Assembly (NCBI RefSeq): GCF_009604455.1
Contig: NZ_WEGL01000010.1
Location: forward strand, 310,001 to 374,000
DNA: 64,000 bases
Origin: Streptomyces sp. RB17
GTDB lineage: Bacteria; Actinomycetota; Actinomycetes; Streptomycetales; Streptomycetaceae
Reading direction: 5' to 3'
Shown: piece after piece, positions 16,997-26,049 of the stretch
Numbering within the stretch: the first letter of the stretch is position 1
Layout of the letters: the number at the start of each line of letters is the position of its first letter
Notes under the pieces: generated by a model
Told to the model about the DNA's origin: nothing
Seen by the model: the letters and a program-made list of their open reading frames with translations, nothing else
Databases searched by the model: none
Position numbers and translations under genes: made by a program

Positions 16997-17037
16997 CCGG
17001 GTGGCCGGGGCGGTGTGTGTCCGCCCCGGCCACCCGG
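16997..17037 (-). terminator. 17-bp perfect hairpin between binding-protein and permease genes
   Basis: CCGGGTGGCCGGGGCGG (16997-17013) and its exact complement (17021-17037) enclose a TGTGTGT loop. There is no T-tract. Its place between the binding-protein gene and the downstream permease suggests partial termination or protection of the upstream mRNA from 3' decay, giving an excess of binding protein. Confidence 0.75.
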
Positions 17038-17074
17038 TGCCTTCACCTGCCTTTCAGGGGTATCCGGCCTGCTG

Positions 17075-18817
17075 TTACTTCGAGGAGCTCAGCAGCAGGT
17101 AGTCGTACATGCCGAGGTACGCCTGCGTGACCGTGACGTTGGTCGCGGACGTGGGCCTGATCAGCAGGTTCTTGCGGTAGATCAGCGGAACGACCGAGGC
17201 GTTGTCGGCGACCATCTTGTCGATGTCGCCCCAGGCCTTGGTGCGGGCCGCGGAGTCGGTGTTGCCGATGGCCGCCTTCAGAGCAGCGTTGATCTTCGGG
17301 TCGTTCAGCTCCATCAGGTTGTTGCCGCCCGAGGGCTTGATGGCGCTGCCGTCGATGATCTGGTCCAGGAAGCCGTAGCCGGTCGGCCAGTCGGCGCCCC
17401 ACGCCATCATCATCATGCCGAGCTTGTGCTGGTGGACGTAGCTCGGGACACCGGCGAAGTTGGAGAAGTACTTGCCGGACGGGAACTGCTTGATGTCGAC
17501 GTTGATGCCGGCGGCCTTCAGGGAGTTCTGGATGGCCGTGGCGCCCGCGATCTCGGCAGGACGGTCGGAACGGGCCGTCAGCGTGGTCGAGAAGCCGTTC
17601 GGCTTGCCGCACAGCTTCAGCTCGGCCTTGGCCTTGGCCACGTCACCCTTGTGGCCCGCGGTCGGGTACTCGTCGAACTTGGTGTAGCCGTTGACGGACG
17701 GCGGCAGCAGCGTGGTGGCCACGTCACCCTTCGGCGAACCACCCATGGCGTCGATCACCGACTGCTTGTCGGTCGCCCACTGCACGGCCTTGCGGCAGTG
17801 CACGTTGTCGAACGGCGCGACGTGCAGGTTCAGCGCCATGTAACCGGTGGCGCCAGCGTAGGAGTTGTCCGTCTGCTTGGCGTACTTGCCGTTCAGGATC
17901 TTCGGCTGGGTCTGCGGCTGCACACCGGCGCCCGCGATGTCGGCCGTGATCTTGTCAGCCAGCAGGTCGTTGTCGATCGAGACCGGGTTGACCTTGAACT
18001 TGACGTTGATCTTGTCCGGCAGCGCCTTGCGGATCGGGTCCGTCTTCGGGTCCCAGTTCGGGTTGCGGACGAGGGTGGCGCTGGCGCCCTCCTCGTACGA
18101 CGAGAACTTGTAGGGGCCGGAGGACACGATGTGCTGGACGTACTTCGCACCGTCGTCCTTCGCCTGCGGCACGGGGGCCGTCTGGGAGAAGGTCGCCAGG
18201 TAGTCGAAGTCGGCGAACGGCTGGTTCAGGTGGAAGACGATCGTGCGGTCGTCCGGGGTGGCGATGGAGTCCAGGCCCTTCTTGTCCTTGTACGGGCCCT
18301 TGTACTTGTCACCGCCCTGCAGGTACGCCTTGAAGTACGTCGGGCCGTTGGACAGGGCCTCGGGCGCGAAGTTGGAGCGCTCGATGGCGTACTTGACGTC
18401 CTTGGACGTGATCGGGGTGCCGTCGTCGAACTTCAGGCCCGAACGCAGGTGGTAGGTCCAGGTCTTGGCGTCCTTGCTGGGCGTGCCCAGGGACTCCGCG
18501 AGGTCCGGGACGACCGTGAGGCCGTCCTTGCCGGCGGCCGGCTTGAACGTGACGAGCGTCCGCGCGTACAGGCGCGAGAAGTTCTGCACGAAGCCGTAGT
18601 AGGTGTTGCCCGGGTCCAGGGAGTCCGGCACGTCCGAGTCTTCCAGGTTGACCGTGCCCCCCTTCTTGCTCGACGCGTTGACGATGGAGTCCAGCGCCGC
18701 GTCCTTGCTTCCGTTGCCGCCACTGCTGCTCTTGCCGCCCCCGCCGCCGCACGCGGCCGCGCCCAGGGAGAGCACCGTGACCGATGCCACGGCGGCGATA
18801 ACCCTTCTCGTCTTCAC
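17075..18817 (-). CDS. peptide ABC transporter substrate-binding lipoprotein
   Basis: A 580-residue family 5 solute-binding protein (PF00496). The lipoprotein signal VKTRRVIAAVASVTVLSLGAAACGG anchors it outside the membrane, followed by Ser/Gly-rich linker and the two-lobed binding domain (DSLDPGNTYYGF, TYHLRSGLKFDDGTPITSKDV, GTGPYK-like VSSGPYKFSSYEEG). GTG 18817 follows a GAGGGGG site. The likely cargo is oligopeptides, judged only from the family and operon. Encoded between the two permease genes. Confidence 0.93.
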   Translation of the reverse strand: MKTRRVIAAVASVTVLSLGAAACGGGGGKSSSGGNGSKDAALDSIVNASSKKGGTVNLEDSDVPDSLDPGNTYYGFVQNFSRLYARTLVTFKPAAGKDGLTVVPDLAESLGTPSKDAKTWTYHLRSGLKFDDGTPITSKDVKYAIERSNFAPEALSNGPTYFKAYLQGGDKYKGPYKDKKGLDSIATPDDRTIVFHLNQPFADFDYLATFSQTAPVPQAKDDGAKYVQHIVSSGPYKFSSYEEGASATLVRNPNWDPKTDPIRKALPDKINVKFKVNPVSIDNDLLADKITADIAGAGVQPQTQPKILNGKYAKQTDNSYAGATGYMALNLHVAPFDNVHCRKAVQWATDKQSVIDAMGGSPKGDVATTLLPPSVNGYTKFDEYPTAGHKGDVAKAKAELKLCGKPNGFSTTLTARSDRPAEIAGATAIQNSLKAAGINVDIKQFPSGKYFSNFAGVPSYVHQHKLGMMMMAWGADWPTGYGFLDQIIDGSAIKPSGGNNLMELNDPKINAALKAAIGNTDSAARTKAWGDIDKMVADNASVVPLIYRKNLLIRPTSATNVTVTQAYLGMYDYLLLSSSK

Positions 18818-18845
18818 GTTGAGGAAGACCCCCTCTATCGATGGA

Positions 18846-19844
18846 TCACTTGCTGCGAGGATCGAGCGCATCACGCAGCCCGTCACCCAGCAGATTGAAG
18901 GCCAGGACGGTGATGAAGATCGCCAGTCCGGGCACGAACATGTACTGCGGATCTGCGGTGTAGAGATCCACGGCGTTGCTGAGCATGCCGCCCCAGGAGG
19001 CCTGCGGCGGGGCGATGCCGACTCCGAGGAAGCTCAGCGCAGCCTCGAAGAGGATGTTCGTCGGGATGATCAGCGTCGAGTAGACGAGGATCGGCGCGAC
19101 GAGGTTGGGGAGGAGCTCGCGGAACAGGATGTACGGGCCGCGGGCTCCCAGACTGGTGGCGGCCTCGACGAACTCCCGCCTGCGCAGGGTCATCGTCTGG
19201 GCGCGCACGATGCGGCCGATGTACGGCCAGCTGAAGAAGCCGATCACGAAGATCAGCACGGAGATCCGCAGCGGCAGGCCGTTGAGCCCGAAGAAGCCGT
19301 CCTGCACCGAGGCCGAGATGGCGATGGCGAACAGCAGCAGCGGGAACGCCAGGAAGGTGTCCATCAGCTTGCTGATGATGCTGTCGACCCAGCCGCCGTA
19401 GTAGCCGGCGATGACGCCGAGCACGGTGCCGATGACCACCGAGAGGAGGGTGGCGCCTCCGGCGACCACGAGGGAGACCCAGGAGCCGTCGATGATACGG
19501 GCGAGCATGTCGCGGCCGTACTGCGGCTCCACACCCAGCGGGTGAGCCCAGCTCATGCCACCCCAGGCACCCTTGGGCGCCAGCAGCGCGGGGTCGATGA
19601 GGTCCTGGTGGAACTTGTCCGGGTCGAGTCCGAAGATCCACTCGATCGGCTTGGCGAGCACCGCCATCAGCACGAGCAGAATGACGACGACCCCGCCCGC
19701 CACGGCCACCTTGTCCCGCTTGAACCGGGTCCAGGCGATCTGGCTGAGTGAACGCCCTTCGATCTGGCTCTTCGTGGCCCCGGCGAGCACGGACTCGGGA
19801 GGCGCTGCAGCCTCTTCCCCGGTGGTCTCGATCGGTGCGGTCAC
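18846..19844 (-). CDS. peptide ABC transporter permease (DppC type)
   Basis: A 332-residue permease with a long cytoplasmic N-terminus and six helices. The DppC features are WTRFKRDKVAVAGGVVVI at the start of helix 1 and the EAA loop REFVEAATSLGARGPYILFRELLPN. First gene of the importer operon, 28 bases upstream of the binding-protein gene. The leader upstream carries two hairpins (about 19864-19879 GCCGGT/ACCGGC and a CCGCC/GGCGG stem at 19890-19904). Confidence 0.95.
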   Translation of the reverse strand: MTAPIETTGEEAAAPPESVLAGATKSQIEGRSLSQIAWTRFKRDKVAVAGGVVVILLVLMAVLAKPIEWIFGLDPDKFHQDLIDPALLAPKGAWGGMSWAHPLGVEPQYGRDMLARIIDGSWVSLVVAGGATLLSVVIGTVLGVIAGYYGGWVDSIISKLMDTFLAFPLLLFAIAISASVQDGFFGLNGLPLRISVLIFVIGFFSWPYIGRIVRAQTMTLRRREFVEAATSLGARGPYILFRELLPNLVAPILVYSTLIIPTNILFEAALSFLGVGIAPPQASWGGMLSNAVDLYTADPQYMFVPGLAIFITVLAFNLLGDGLRDALDPRSK

Positions 19845-20219
19845 AGTTGACCTGACCCCTCTCGCCGGTGGTGACCGGCCTTTGTCCGCCGCTGTGGGCG
19901 GCTTGGTTCACTTACCTGCGCCGGCCGCACGTTGGTGACGGCCCCAGAGATCCAGCTGATTCCGTGACTGGTTCGATCACAGGATCGATGGTCTCGCGTC
20001 TTGAGAGGCGAGTCTTCAACGCGCTCTCGATCACGCGCCAGGCCTGATGGAGAAAGTATGCGTAAACGTGATGCCGCCTAGGGGATTCCGTTATCCGAAC
20101 AGGGAAGATCGACTGCCGGACGGGGACATCGGCGGACGCCCTACATCGAACCGGGCGGACATACAGGGTAGTTGAGGACAAGACACTCCGCGGTGACCTG
20201 CATCACAGCGGCTGAGCGC
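19845..20219. other. 375-bp leader region of the peptide transporter operon
   Basis: It contains the probable operon promoter (not located with confidence) and, close to the first gene, a perfect GCCGGT-N4-ACCGGC hairpin and a CCGCC/GGCGG hairpin that could act as leader structures. An 89-residue minus-strand frame from 20181 has no protein-like character and is not called. The right edge is the stop of the SseB-like gene. Confidence 0.5.
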
Positions 20220-21011
20220 TCAGTAGGACCGAGGACCCGTGTACCCGTACCCGGGGCCCGCCGCGGGCGCCGGGGCCGCATGCGCCTCGCGGTCGTAGAA
20301 GGGGCGGGCGTTCGCCCGCATCCAGATCACGACCGGGTCGTAGTCGTCGGTCAGCGCGACCGTGGAAACCGGCAGGCCCTCCGGCACCGCGCCCACGGAC
20401 TGCTGCATCATCGCGCGCACCGAGTCGACCGCGGCCGGGGAGGTGTCGTACACGTCCAGGCCGATGGCGAGGTACGGCGCGCCGAGCGCCGGCTGCACCC
20501 AGGCGCGGCGCAGGGAGCGCAGGGCCGGGGTGCGGTGGGCGTTCTGTGCGAGGAGGGCGTAGAACTCGGGGATCTCGATGCCGGGCTCGGTCAGCCGGAG
20601 GGGGCCCGCGGGCTGGCGGTCCAGGCCCGTGGCGATGCGGCGCAGATCCAGCCAGGGGATGCCGACGCCGCCGCCGGGCGCGTGCGGGTTGAGCCAGAGG
20701 CCGTAGTGGTCGGGGTAGAGGGTGCGGGCCAGGTCGAGTCCGTCGACGAGCTCGTACGACCGGTTCCAGCCGCTGGCCGAGAGCTCCTGGGCGGAGGTGA
20801 CGCAGGGGGCGTAGTGGAAGCCTTCCACCTCCATGTTCCCGTACTGGGCGTCCGGGGAGCCGGCCTGGCCGTGCCACAGGAGCATCCAGATCTGGCCGGA
20901 GGAGGGGGTGGCGAGGGCACGGAGCAGGGCCTCGTAGGCGTCGTAGCGGCCGGGGGTGACCTGGCGCAGCGTGTGTTCCACGCCGACGCTGCCGCTGTGG
21001 CTCGCGCTCAC
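20220..21011 (-). CDS. SseB-like protein, copy 1
   Basis: A 263-residue cytoplasmic protein that resembles the enhanced serine sensitivity protein SseB family, with the C-terminal-domain-like segment RPFYDRE preceded by DDYDPVVIWMRANA. GTG 21011 is supported by an AAGGG site 12 bases upstream. A second protein of identical length and related ending (VRPFYQYGH) is encoded next door, so the pair probably arose by duplication or acts together. The molecular function of the family is unclear. The nearby glycine/serine operon may be coincidence. Confidence 0.7.
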   Translation of the reverse strand: MSASHSGSVGVEHTLRQVTPGRYDAYEALLRALATPSSGQIWMLLWHGQAGSPDAQYGNMEVEGFHYAPCVTSAQELSASGWNRSYELVDGLDLARTLYPDHYGLWLNPHAPGGGVGIPWLDLRRIATGLDRQPAGPLRLTEPGIEIPEFYALLAQNAHRTPALRSLRRAWVQPALGAPYLAIGLDVYDTSPAAVDSVRAMMQQSVGAVPEGLPVSTVALTDDYDPVVIWMRANARPFYDREAHAAPAPAAGPGYGYTGPRSY

Positions 21012-21105
21012 CTGTCGTGCCCTTCTCTTTTCTGTGCCCCGCGTTTGGGGACAGCTTAAGCGCCGAACGGGGTGCCGCCTTGGGTGCGTGCACGGGTGCG
21101 GGTGC

Positions 21106-21167
21106 GTTGTGGCTTGTCGCGCCCCGCGGCGGAGCCGCATATCGGACACAGCCCCGCGCCCCTCAGG
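21106..21167. repeat. dispersed intergenic repeat, copy 2
   Basis: It matches the element at 8967-9029, with the same order of blocks GTTGTGGC, GTCGCGCCC, GCGGCGGAGCCGCATATCG and GCCCCGCGCCCCT and a few substitutions and single-base gaps. It lies between the two SseB-like genes. Confidence 0.7.
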
Positions 21168-21190
21168 CCCGCTGCCCTCCGGCCCGCTGA

Positions 21191-21982
21191 TCAGTGACCG
21201 TACTGATAGAAGGGGCGGACGTTCGACTTCAGCCACTCGGACACCGGGTCGTCCGTCACGTCCATGAGGACCAGGTTGACCGGCCACTTGACCGGGACTT
21301 TGCCGAGGGCTCTGCCGAGGGCCTGGAGGGGGAGCGTGCGGAGGTCGCCCTCCCACTGGGAGAGCTCGACGCCCACGAACATCACCGGGTCGTCCGTCTC
21401 GATCGCGGCGAGGCAGCGACGGGCGGTGCGGACCACGCCGGTCTCGGCGAACTCGGCGGACGCGGCGGAGAGGAAGTCGACCGGGTCGTCCTGCCAGTCG
21501 GGCTCGAAGAGGCGGACCCGGGCGCCGGTGTTCGGGCCGTCCAGCGGGGTACGGCCGGCCCGGCACAGCTCGGCCACCGCCGCGGGCGGAAGCGGGATGC
21601 CGACCAGCGCGTCGGGGTTCACCGCGATGCCGACCTGCGGGGGCAGGCCGCGGGCGAACTCCACGGCGGGGGCGATGGTGTACGACATGTGGGAGCCGGC
21701 CGCCTGGCGCAGCTGCTCCTCGGAGCTGAACACCGGGACGTACGCCTGGCCGTCGATGTCCAGCGTGGGCAGGTCGAGCGGGCCGCTGTCCGGGCCGCCG
21801 CCGGCCGGGAGCGGGATCCAGAGCAGGCTCCGGCCCAGCACCTCGATGATCCGGCCGGCCGCGGCGGGTATGCCGAGGGAGGCCGAGAGCACCTCCTCCA
21901 GCTCGTTGCCGGGCCAGCCGCCGTGCGGCTGGGGGTGCGCCTGTGCCGGGAAGTCCGCGGGAACGTCCGCCGGGAAGTCCAT
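21191..21982 (-). CDS. SseB-like protein, copy 2
   Basis: A 263-residue protein with the SseB-type N-domain (ELEEVLSASLGIPAAAGRIIEVLGRSLLWIPLP, then YVPVFSSEEQLRQAAG) and a C-domain ending DDPVSEWLKSNVRPFYQYGH, parallel to the end of copy 1. It begins with a Pro/Ala-rich stretch MDFPADVPADFPAQAHPQP. Cytoplasmic, with no signal or membrane segments. The two genes are 179 bases apart and separated by a dispersed repeat. Function not known. Confidence 0.78.
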   Translation of the reverse strand: MDFPADVPADFPAQAHPQPHGGWPGNELEEVLSASLGIPAAAGRIIEVLGRSLLWIPLPAGGGPDSGPLDLPTLDIDGQAYVPVFSSEEQLRQAAGSHMSYTIAPAVEFARGLPPQVGIAVNPDALVGIPLPPAAVAELCRAGRTPLDGPNTGARVRLFEPDWQDDPVDFLSAASAEFAETGVVRTARRCLAAIETDDPVMFVGVELSQWEGDLRTLPLQALGRALGKVPVKWPVNLVLMDVTDDPVSEWLKSNVRPFYQYGH

Positions 21983-22048
21983 CTGCCTACCGCCTGCTGA
22001 GAACCACTGCTGTGTCCCTGAAGGCTAGCGGGTGGCTGTGACAGGGCC

Positions 22049-22708
22049 TCATCTTGTGAAGCCTCGTCCCACGAAGGTGATCCGCTGGAGCGCGTCCGCC
22101 GCCGGGCGGTCCAGCAGCACCGCCGAGCCGCAGCCCGCGGGCGGCTCACCGCGCTCGACCGCGCCGAGCAGCCGGGCGGTCGTACGGCGGTGGCGGCGAA
22201 AGGCATGGGCGGAGACGCCCCGGCCGCGCTCGCGCTGCCCCTCGCGCGCGGTCTCGGCGGTGACGTCGAGCAGCAGCAGATGGAGGGTGCCGCCACGGCG
22301 GCGGGCCTCCCGGGCGAGCCAGGCGCGCACCCATGACTGGGTGCCGCAGTCGTGCACGACGACGCCCTCTCCGGTGCGCAGGGCGCGGCGCAGTCCGGCG
22401 TAGTGGGCGAGGCGGACCAATGGGCGGTAGAGGGCGTAGGGGAGGAAGCGGGGGGCGCGGGCGTCCCAGCGGTCGCGGGTGTCCTGGGAGTCGATGCGGG
22501 GGCCTGCGACCGCGCGGTGCATCAGGGTGGACTTGCCGCTGCCGGGCAGGCCGGTGATCACGACCAGGTCGCGGGGGCCGAAGACGAGGGCGCGCGGGCC
22601 GCGGCCGGCGCGGTCGCGCAGGTCACGGACGACCGGGGCCGGGGCGCGGCGTTGCCCCGGCACCGTGATGCCGGTGGTGGCGGTGGCGTACACCGCGGTC
22701 CTGTTCAC
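22049..22708 (-). CDS. P-loop AAA-type ATPase/kinase
   Basis: A 219-residue protein with a clear Walker A motif GLPGSGKST (about residues 53-61), followed by DSQDTRDRW and a Walker B-like LHLLLLDVTA. The size and the pattern LVVITGLPGSGKST resemble small zeta-toxin/polynucleotide-kinase-like P-loop proteins, but no substrate can be named. Translation begins at GTG 22708. The gene is divergent from the glycine riboswitch operon, sharing its 417-base upstream region. Confidence 0.78.
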   Translation of the reverse strand: MNRTAVYATATTGITVPGQRRAPAPVVRDLRDRAGRGPRALVFGPRDLVVITGLPGSGKSTLMHRAVAGPRIDSQDTRDRWDARAPRFLPYALYRPLVRLAHYAGLRRALRTGEGVVVHDCGTQSWVRAWLAREARRRGGTLHLLLLDVTAETAREGQRERGRGVSAHAFRRHRRTTARLLGAVERGEPPAGCGSAVLLDRPAADALQRITFVGRGFTR

Positions 22709-22875
22709 CGTGATCGTCCTCCCCTGTCGGCCCGGTAATCTTCATTCCCGCACTACGTAAAGAGAAGGTAATGGACGATGTCGCCGACGGGGTCCGGGTC
22801 CTGCCACAGGTCGGTTACAAAAGCCCGCTCGCCGTGCGATGATGTGGCCGCCAACTGCATACCGGCCGCTTGAAT

Positions 22876-23074
22876 CCGCGCGGGAGAGTCCCCAGCAGCC
22901 TTCGTTGGGGCGCCGAAGGAGCAAGTCCCTCCCTTGAATCTCTCAGGCCCCGTTACCGCGCGGGCGAGGCACATCTGAAAAGCGGGCCGCTGCGACAGTG
23001 GCTCCACCCAAGGTGCAAGCCGTGATCGTCCCTGTGGCGGTCCTGGCGAACCTCTCAGGTTCCGATGACAGATG
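22876..23074 (+). promoter_or_regulatory. tandem glycine riboswitch
   Basis: Two consecutive glycine aptamers. Aptamer 1 (22876-22964) runs from CCGCGCGGGAGAGTCC, through GGGGCGCCGAAGGAGCAA and CTCTCAGGCCCCGTTACC, back to CGCGCGG. Aptamer 2 (22972-23074) has P1 CATCTG/CAGATG with the core CCACCCAAGGTGCAAGCC and CCTCTCAGGTTCCGATGACAG. Known riboswitches of this class turn on glycine cleavage genes when glycine is plentiful. The first AUG downstream is gcvT, 52 bases after aptamer 2. Confidence 0.93.
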
Positions 23075-23125
23075 GGGAGGAACGTTCCTCGCCCGTCCTG
23101 CTTTGCCCTGGGAGACGACCGACCG

Positions 23126-24244
23126 ATGAGCAGCACTGAACTCCGTCACACCGCGCTCGATGCCGTGCATCGCTCGCTCGGTGCGACGATGACCGACTTC
23201 GCCGGCTGGGACATGCCGCTGCGCTACGGCTCCGAGCGCGACGAGCACCTCGCCGTACGGACGAAGGCGGGTCTCTTCGACCTCTCCCACATGGGCGAGA
23301 TCACCGTCACCGGCGACGGGGCGGCCGCCCTCCTGAACCACGCCCTGGTCGGCAACATCGCCTCCGTCGGCGTGGGCCGCGCCCGTTACACCATGATCTG
23401 CCAGGCCGACGGCGGCATCCTGGACGACCTGATCGTCTACCGGCTCGCCGAGACCGAGTACATGGTCGTCGCCAACGCCTCCAATGCCCAGGTGGTGCTG
23501 GACGCCCTCGTCGAGCGTTCCGCCGGCTTCGACGCCGAGGTGCGCGACGACCGGGACGCGTACGCGCTGATCGCCGTCCAGGGCCCTCAGTCCCCCGGCA
23601 TCCTGAAGTCCCTCACCGACGCCGACCTGGACGGCCTGAAGTACTACGCCGGCCTGCCCGGCACGGTCGCCGGCGTCCCGGCGCTGATCGCCCGCACCGG
23701 ATACACCGGCGAGGACGGCTTCGAGCTGTTCGTGAAGCCGGAGCACGCGGTCGAGCTGTGGCAGGCGCTGACCAAGGCCGGCGAGGGCGTCGGCCTGGTC
23801 CCCTGCGGCCTGTCCTGCCGGGACACGCTGCGCCTGGAGGCGGGCATGCCGCTGTACGGGCACGAGCTGACCACCTCGCTCACCCCCTTCGACGCGGGGC
23901 TCGGCCGGGTGGTGAAGTTCGAGAAGGAGGGCGACTTCGTCGGGCGCGAGGCGCTCACCGAGGCCGCCGCCAAGGCCGAGCAGAACCCGCCGCGAGTGCT
24001 CGTCGGCCTGATCGCCGAGGGCCGACGGGTGCCGCGCGCCGGGTACGCGGTCGTCGCCGGCGGCGAGGTGATCGGCGAGGTCACCTCCGGCGCCCCCTCC
24101 CCCACCCTGGGCAAGCCGATCGCCATGGCGTACGTCGACGCGGCGCACGCGGCCCCGGGCACCGAGGGTGTCGGCGTGGACGTCCGGGGCAGCCACGAGC
24201 CGTACGAGGTCGTGGCGCTGCCGTTCTACAAGCGCCAGAACTAG
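23126..24244 (+). CDS. gcvT: glycine cleavage system T protein (aminomethyltransferase)
   Basis: A 372-residue folate-dependent aminomethyltransferase. It takes the aminomethyl group from lipoylated GcvH, releasing ammonia and making 5,10-methylene-tetrahydrofolate. Family segments seen are FAGWDMPLRYGS, LFDLSHMGEI, GYTGEDGFELFV and RDTLRLEAGMPLYGHE. The ATG at 23126 follows the riboswitch and fits the family start (LRHTALDAVHRSLGA). First gene of gcvT-gcvH-glyA-sdaA; the decarboxylase gcvP is not in this window. Confidence 0.97.
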   Translation: MSSTELRHTALDAVHRSLGATMTDFAGWDMPLRYGSERDEHLAVRTKAGLFDLSHMGEITVTGDGAAALLNHALVGNIASVGVGRARYTMICQADGGILDDLIVYRLAETEYMVVANASNAQVVLDALVERSAGFDAEVRDDRDAYALIAVQGPQSPGILKSLTDADLDGLKYYAGLPGTVAGVPALIARTGYTGEDGFELFVKPEHAVELWQALTKAGEGVGLVPCGLSCRDTLRLEAGMPLYGHELTTSLTPFDAGLGRVVKFEKEGDFVGREALTEAAAKAEQNPPRVLVGLIAEGRRVPRAGYAVVAGGEVIGEVTSGAPSPTLGKPIAMAYVDAAHAAPGTEGVGVDVRGSHEPYEVVALPFYKRQN

Positions 24245-24251
24245 ACACTGG

Positions 24252-24276
24252 GCGCGGTCACTGTGTGACCCAGCGC
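24252..24276 (+). other. intercistronic hairpin gcvT-gcvH
   Basis: GGTCAC-TGT-GTGACC with outer GCGC/GCGC arms lies in the 109-base gcvT-gcvH gap. No T-tract follows, so it more likely affects mRNA processing or stability than termination. Confidence 0.4.
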
Positions 24277-24353
24277 ACGTTTCCGCTGCTCATCAGCGGT
24301 CTCAGCAGTCCCCCCTTCATCAGCACTCCCGCGCGTACAGGAGAATTCAGGCC

Positions 24354-24731
24354 ATGAGCAACCCCCAGCAGCTGCGCTACAGCAAGGAGCACGAGTGGCT
24401 GTCGCCCGCCGAGGACGGCGTGTCGACGGTCGGCATCACCGAGTTCGCGGCCAACGCGCTCGGCGACGTCGTCTACGCCCAGCTCCCCGAGGTCGGCTCC
24501 ACGGTGTCCGCGGGCGAGACCTGCGGCGAGCTGGAGTCGACCAAGTCGGTCTCCGACCTGTACTCGCCCGTCTCCGGTGAGGTCACCGAAGTCAACGAGG
24601 ACGTCGTCAACGACCCGTCGCTGGTGAACTCGGCCCCCTTCGAGGGCGGCTGGCTGTTCAAGGTGCGCGTCACGGAGGAGCCGGCCGACCTGCTCTCCGC
24701 CGACGAGTACACCGCCCAGAACGCCGGCTGA
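24354..24731 (+). CDS. gcvH: glycine cleavage system H protein
   Basis: A 125-residue lipoyl carrier that shuttles the aminomethyl intermediate between GcvP, GcvT and lipoamide dehydrogenase. The lipoylated lysine is K64 in LESTKSVSDLYSP, with the surrounding barwin-like beta structure (YSKEHEWL, GITEFAANALGDVVYAQLPEVG). ATG 24354 follows AGGAGAATTCAGGCC. It sits 14 bases upstream of glyA, so the two are probably cotranscribed. Confidence 0.97.
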   Translation: MSNPQQLRYSKEHEWLSPAEDGVSTVGITEFAANALGDVVYAQLPEVGSTVSAGETCGELESTKSVSDLYSPVSGEVTEVNEDVVNDPSLVNSAPFEGGWLFKVRVTEEPADLLSADEYTAQNAG

Positions 24732-24745
24732 GGAGTCGTAGCCGT

Positions 24746-26029
24746 ATGACCGTCCTGAACACGTCCCTGCACGAGCTGGACCCGGAGATCGCCGCAGCGG
24801 TCGACGCCGAGCTCGGCCGCCAGCAGTCCACGCTGGAGATGATCGCCTCCGAGAACTTCGCGCCGCTCGCGGTGATGGAGGCGCAGGGCTCCGTCCTCAC
24901 CAACAAGTACGCCGAGGGCTACCCGGGCCGCCGCTACTACGGCGGCTGCGAGCACGTCGACGTCGCCGAGCAGATCGCCATCGACCGGGTCAAGGAGCTG
25001 TTCGGCGCCGAGTACGCCAACGTCCAGCCCCACTCCGGTGCCTCCGCCAACCAGGCGGCCCTGTTCGCCCTGGCCCAGCCCGGGGACACCATCCTCGGCC
25101 TGGACCTCGCGCACGGGGGCCACCTGACCCACGGCATGCGCCTGAACTTCTCCGGCAAGCAGTTCGACGTGGTCGCCTACCACGTGGACGCCGAGACCGG
25201 CCTGGTCGACATGGCCGAGGTCGAGCGGCTCGCCAAGGAGCACCGCCCGAAGGTGATCATCGCGGGCTGGTCGGCGTACCCGCGTGAGCTGGACTTCGCC
25301 GCCTTCCGCCGGATCGCGGACGAGGTGGAGGCCTACCTGTGGGTCGACATGGCGCACTTCGCGGGCCTGGTCGCGGCCGGTCTGCACGCGAACCCGGTGC
25401 CGTACGCCGACGTGGTCACCTCCACCACGCACAAGACGCTGGGCGGTCCGCGCGGCGGCATCATCCTCGCCCGCGGCAAGGACTTCGCGAAGAAGCTGAA
25501 CTCCGCCGTCTTCCCGGGCTTCCAGGGCGGTCCCCTGGAGCACGTGATCGCGGCCAAGGCGGTCTCCTTCAAGGTCGCCGCGAGCGAGGAGTTCAAGGAG
25601 CGCCAGCGTCGTACAGTGGAGGGCGCCCGCATCCTCGCCGAGCGTCTGACGGCGGCCGACGCCCGCGAGGCCGGCGTGAACGTCCTGTCCGGCGGCACGG
25701 ACGTGCACCTGATCCTTGTCGACCTGCGCGCGTCCGAGCTGGACGGGCAGCAGGCCGAGGACCGCCTCCACGAGGTCGGCATCACGGTCAACCGCAACGC
25801 GGTCCCGAACGACCCCCGCCCGCCGATGGTCACCTCGGGCCTGCGGATCGGCACGCCCGCCCTCGCGACCCGCGGCTTCACGGCCGAGGACTTCGCCGAG
25901 GTCGCGGACGTGATCGCCGAGGCGCTGAAGGCGCCGTCTCCCTTCGGGGCGGCCGACGCCGAGGCCCTCAAGGCGCGCGTGAAGGCGCTCGCCGACAAGC
26001 ACCCGCTGTACCCGGGCCTGAACAAGTAG
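24746..26029 (+). CDS. glyA: serine hydroxymethyltransferase
   Basis: A 427-residue PLP enzyme interconverting serine plus tetrahydrofolate with glycine plus 5,10-methylene-tetrahydrofolate. The PLP lysine is K230 in TSTTHKTLGGPRGG; the signature MIASENFAP and the substrate loop YAEGYPGRRYYGG are present. In this operon it consumes the methylene-folate made by glycine cleavage to turn another glycine into serine, which SdaA then deaminates. Streptomycetes often have two glyA copies; this is the gcv-linked one. Confidence 0.97.
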   Translation: MTVLNTSLHELDPEIAAAVDAELGRQQSTLEMIASENFAPLAVMEAQGSVLTNKYAEGYPGRRYYGGCEHVDVAEQIAIDRVKELFGAEYANVQPHSGASANQAALFALAQPGDTILGLDLAHGGHLTHGMRLNFSGKQFDVVAYHVDAETGLVDMAEVERLAKEHRPKVIIAGWSAYPRELDFAAFRRIADEVEAYLWVDMAHFAGLVAAGLHANPVPYADVVTSTTHKTLGGPRGGIILARGKDFAKKLNSAVFPGFQGGPLEHVIAAKAVSFKVAASEEFKERQRRTVEGARILAERLTAADAREAGVNVLSGGTDVHLILVDLRASELDGQQAEDRLHEVGITVNRNAVPNDPRPPMVTSGLRIGTPALATRGFTAEDFAEVADVIAEALKAPSPFGAADAEALKARVKALADKHPLYPGLNK

Positions 26030-26049
26030 GCCCGGACACGTAAGTCCCC

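Noticed and set aside
16229..18898. 889-codon plus-strand frame
   Set aside because: Antisense to the permease and binding-protein genes of the peptide transporter; composition is Arg/Val/Gly-rich without domains.
19912..20181. 89-residue minus-strand frame upstream of the peptide transporter
   Set aside because: No motif, no good ribosome binding site, and it covers the likely promoter and leader hairpins.
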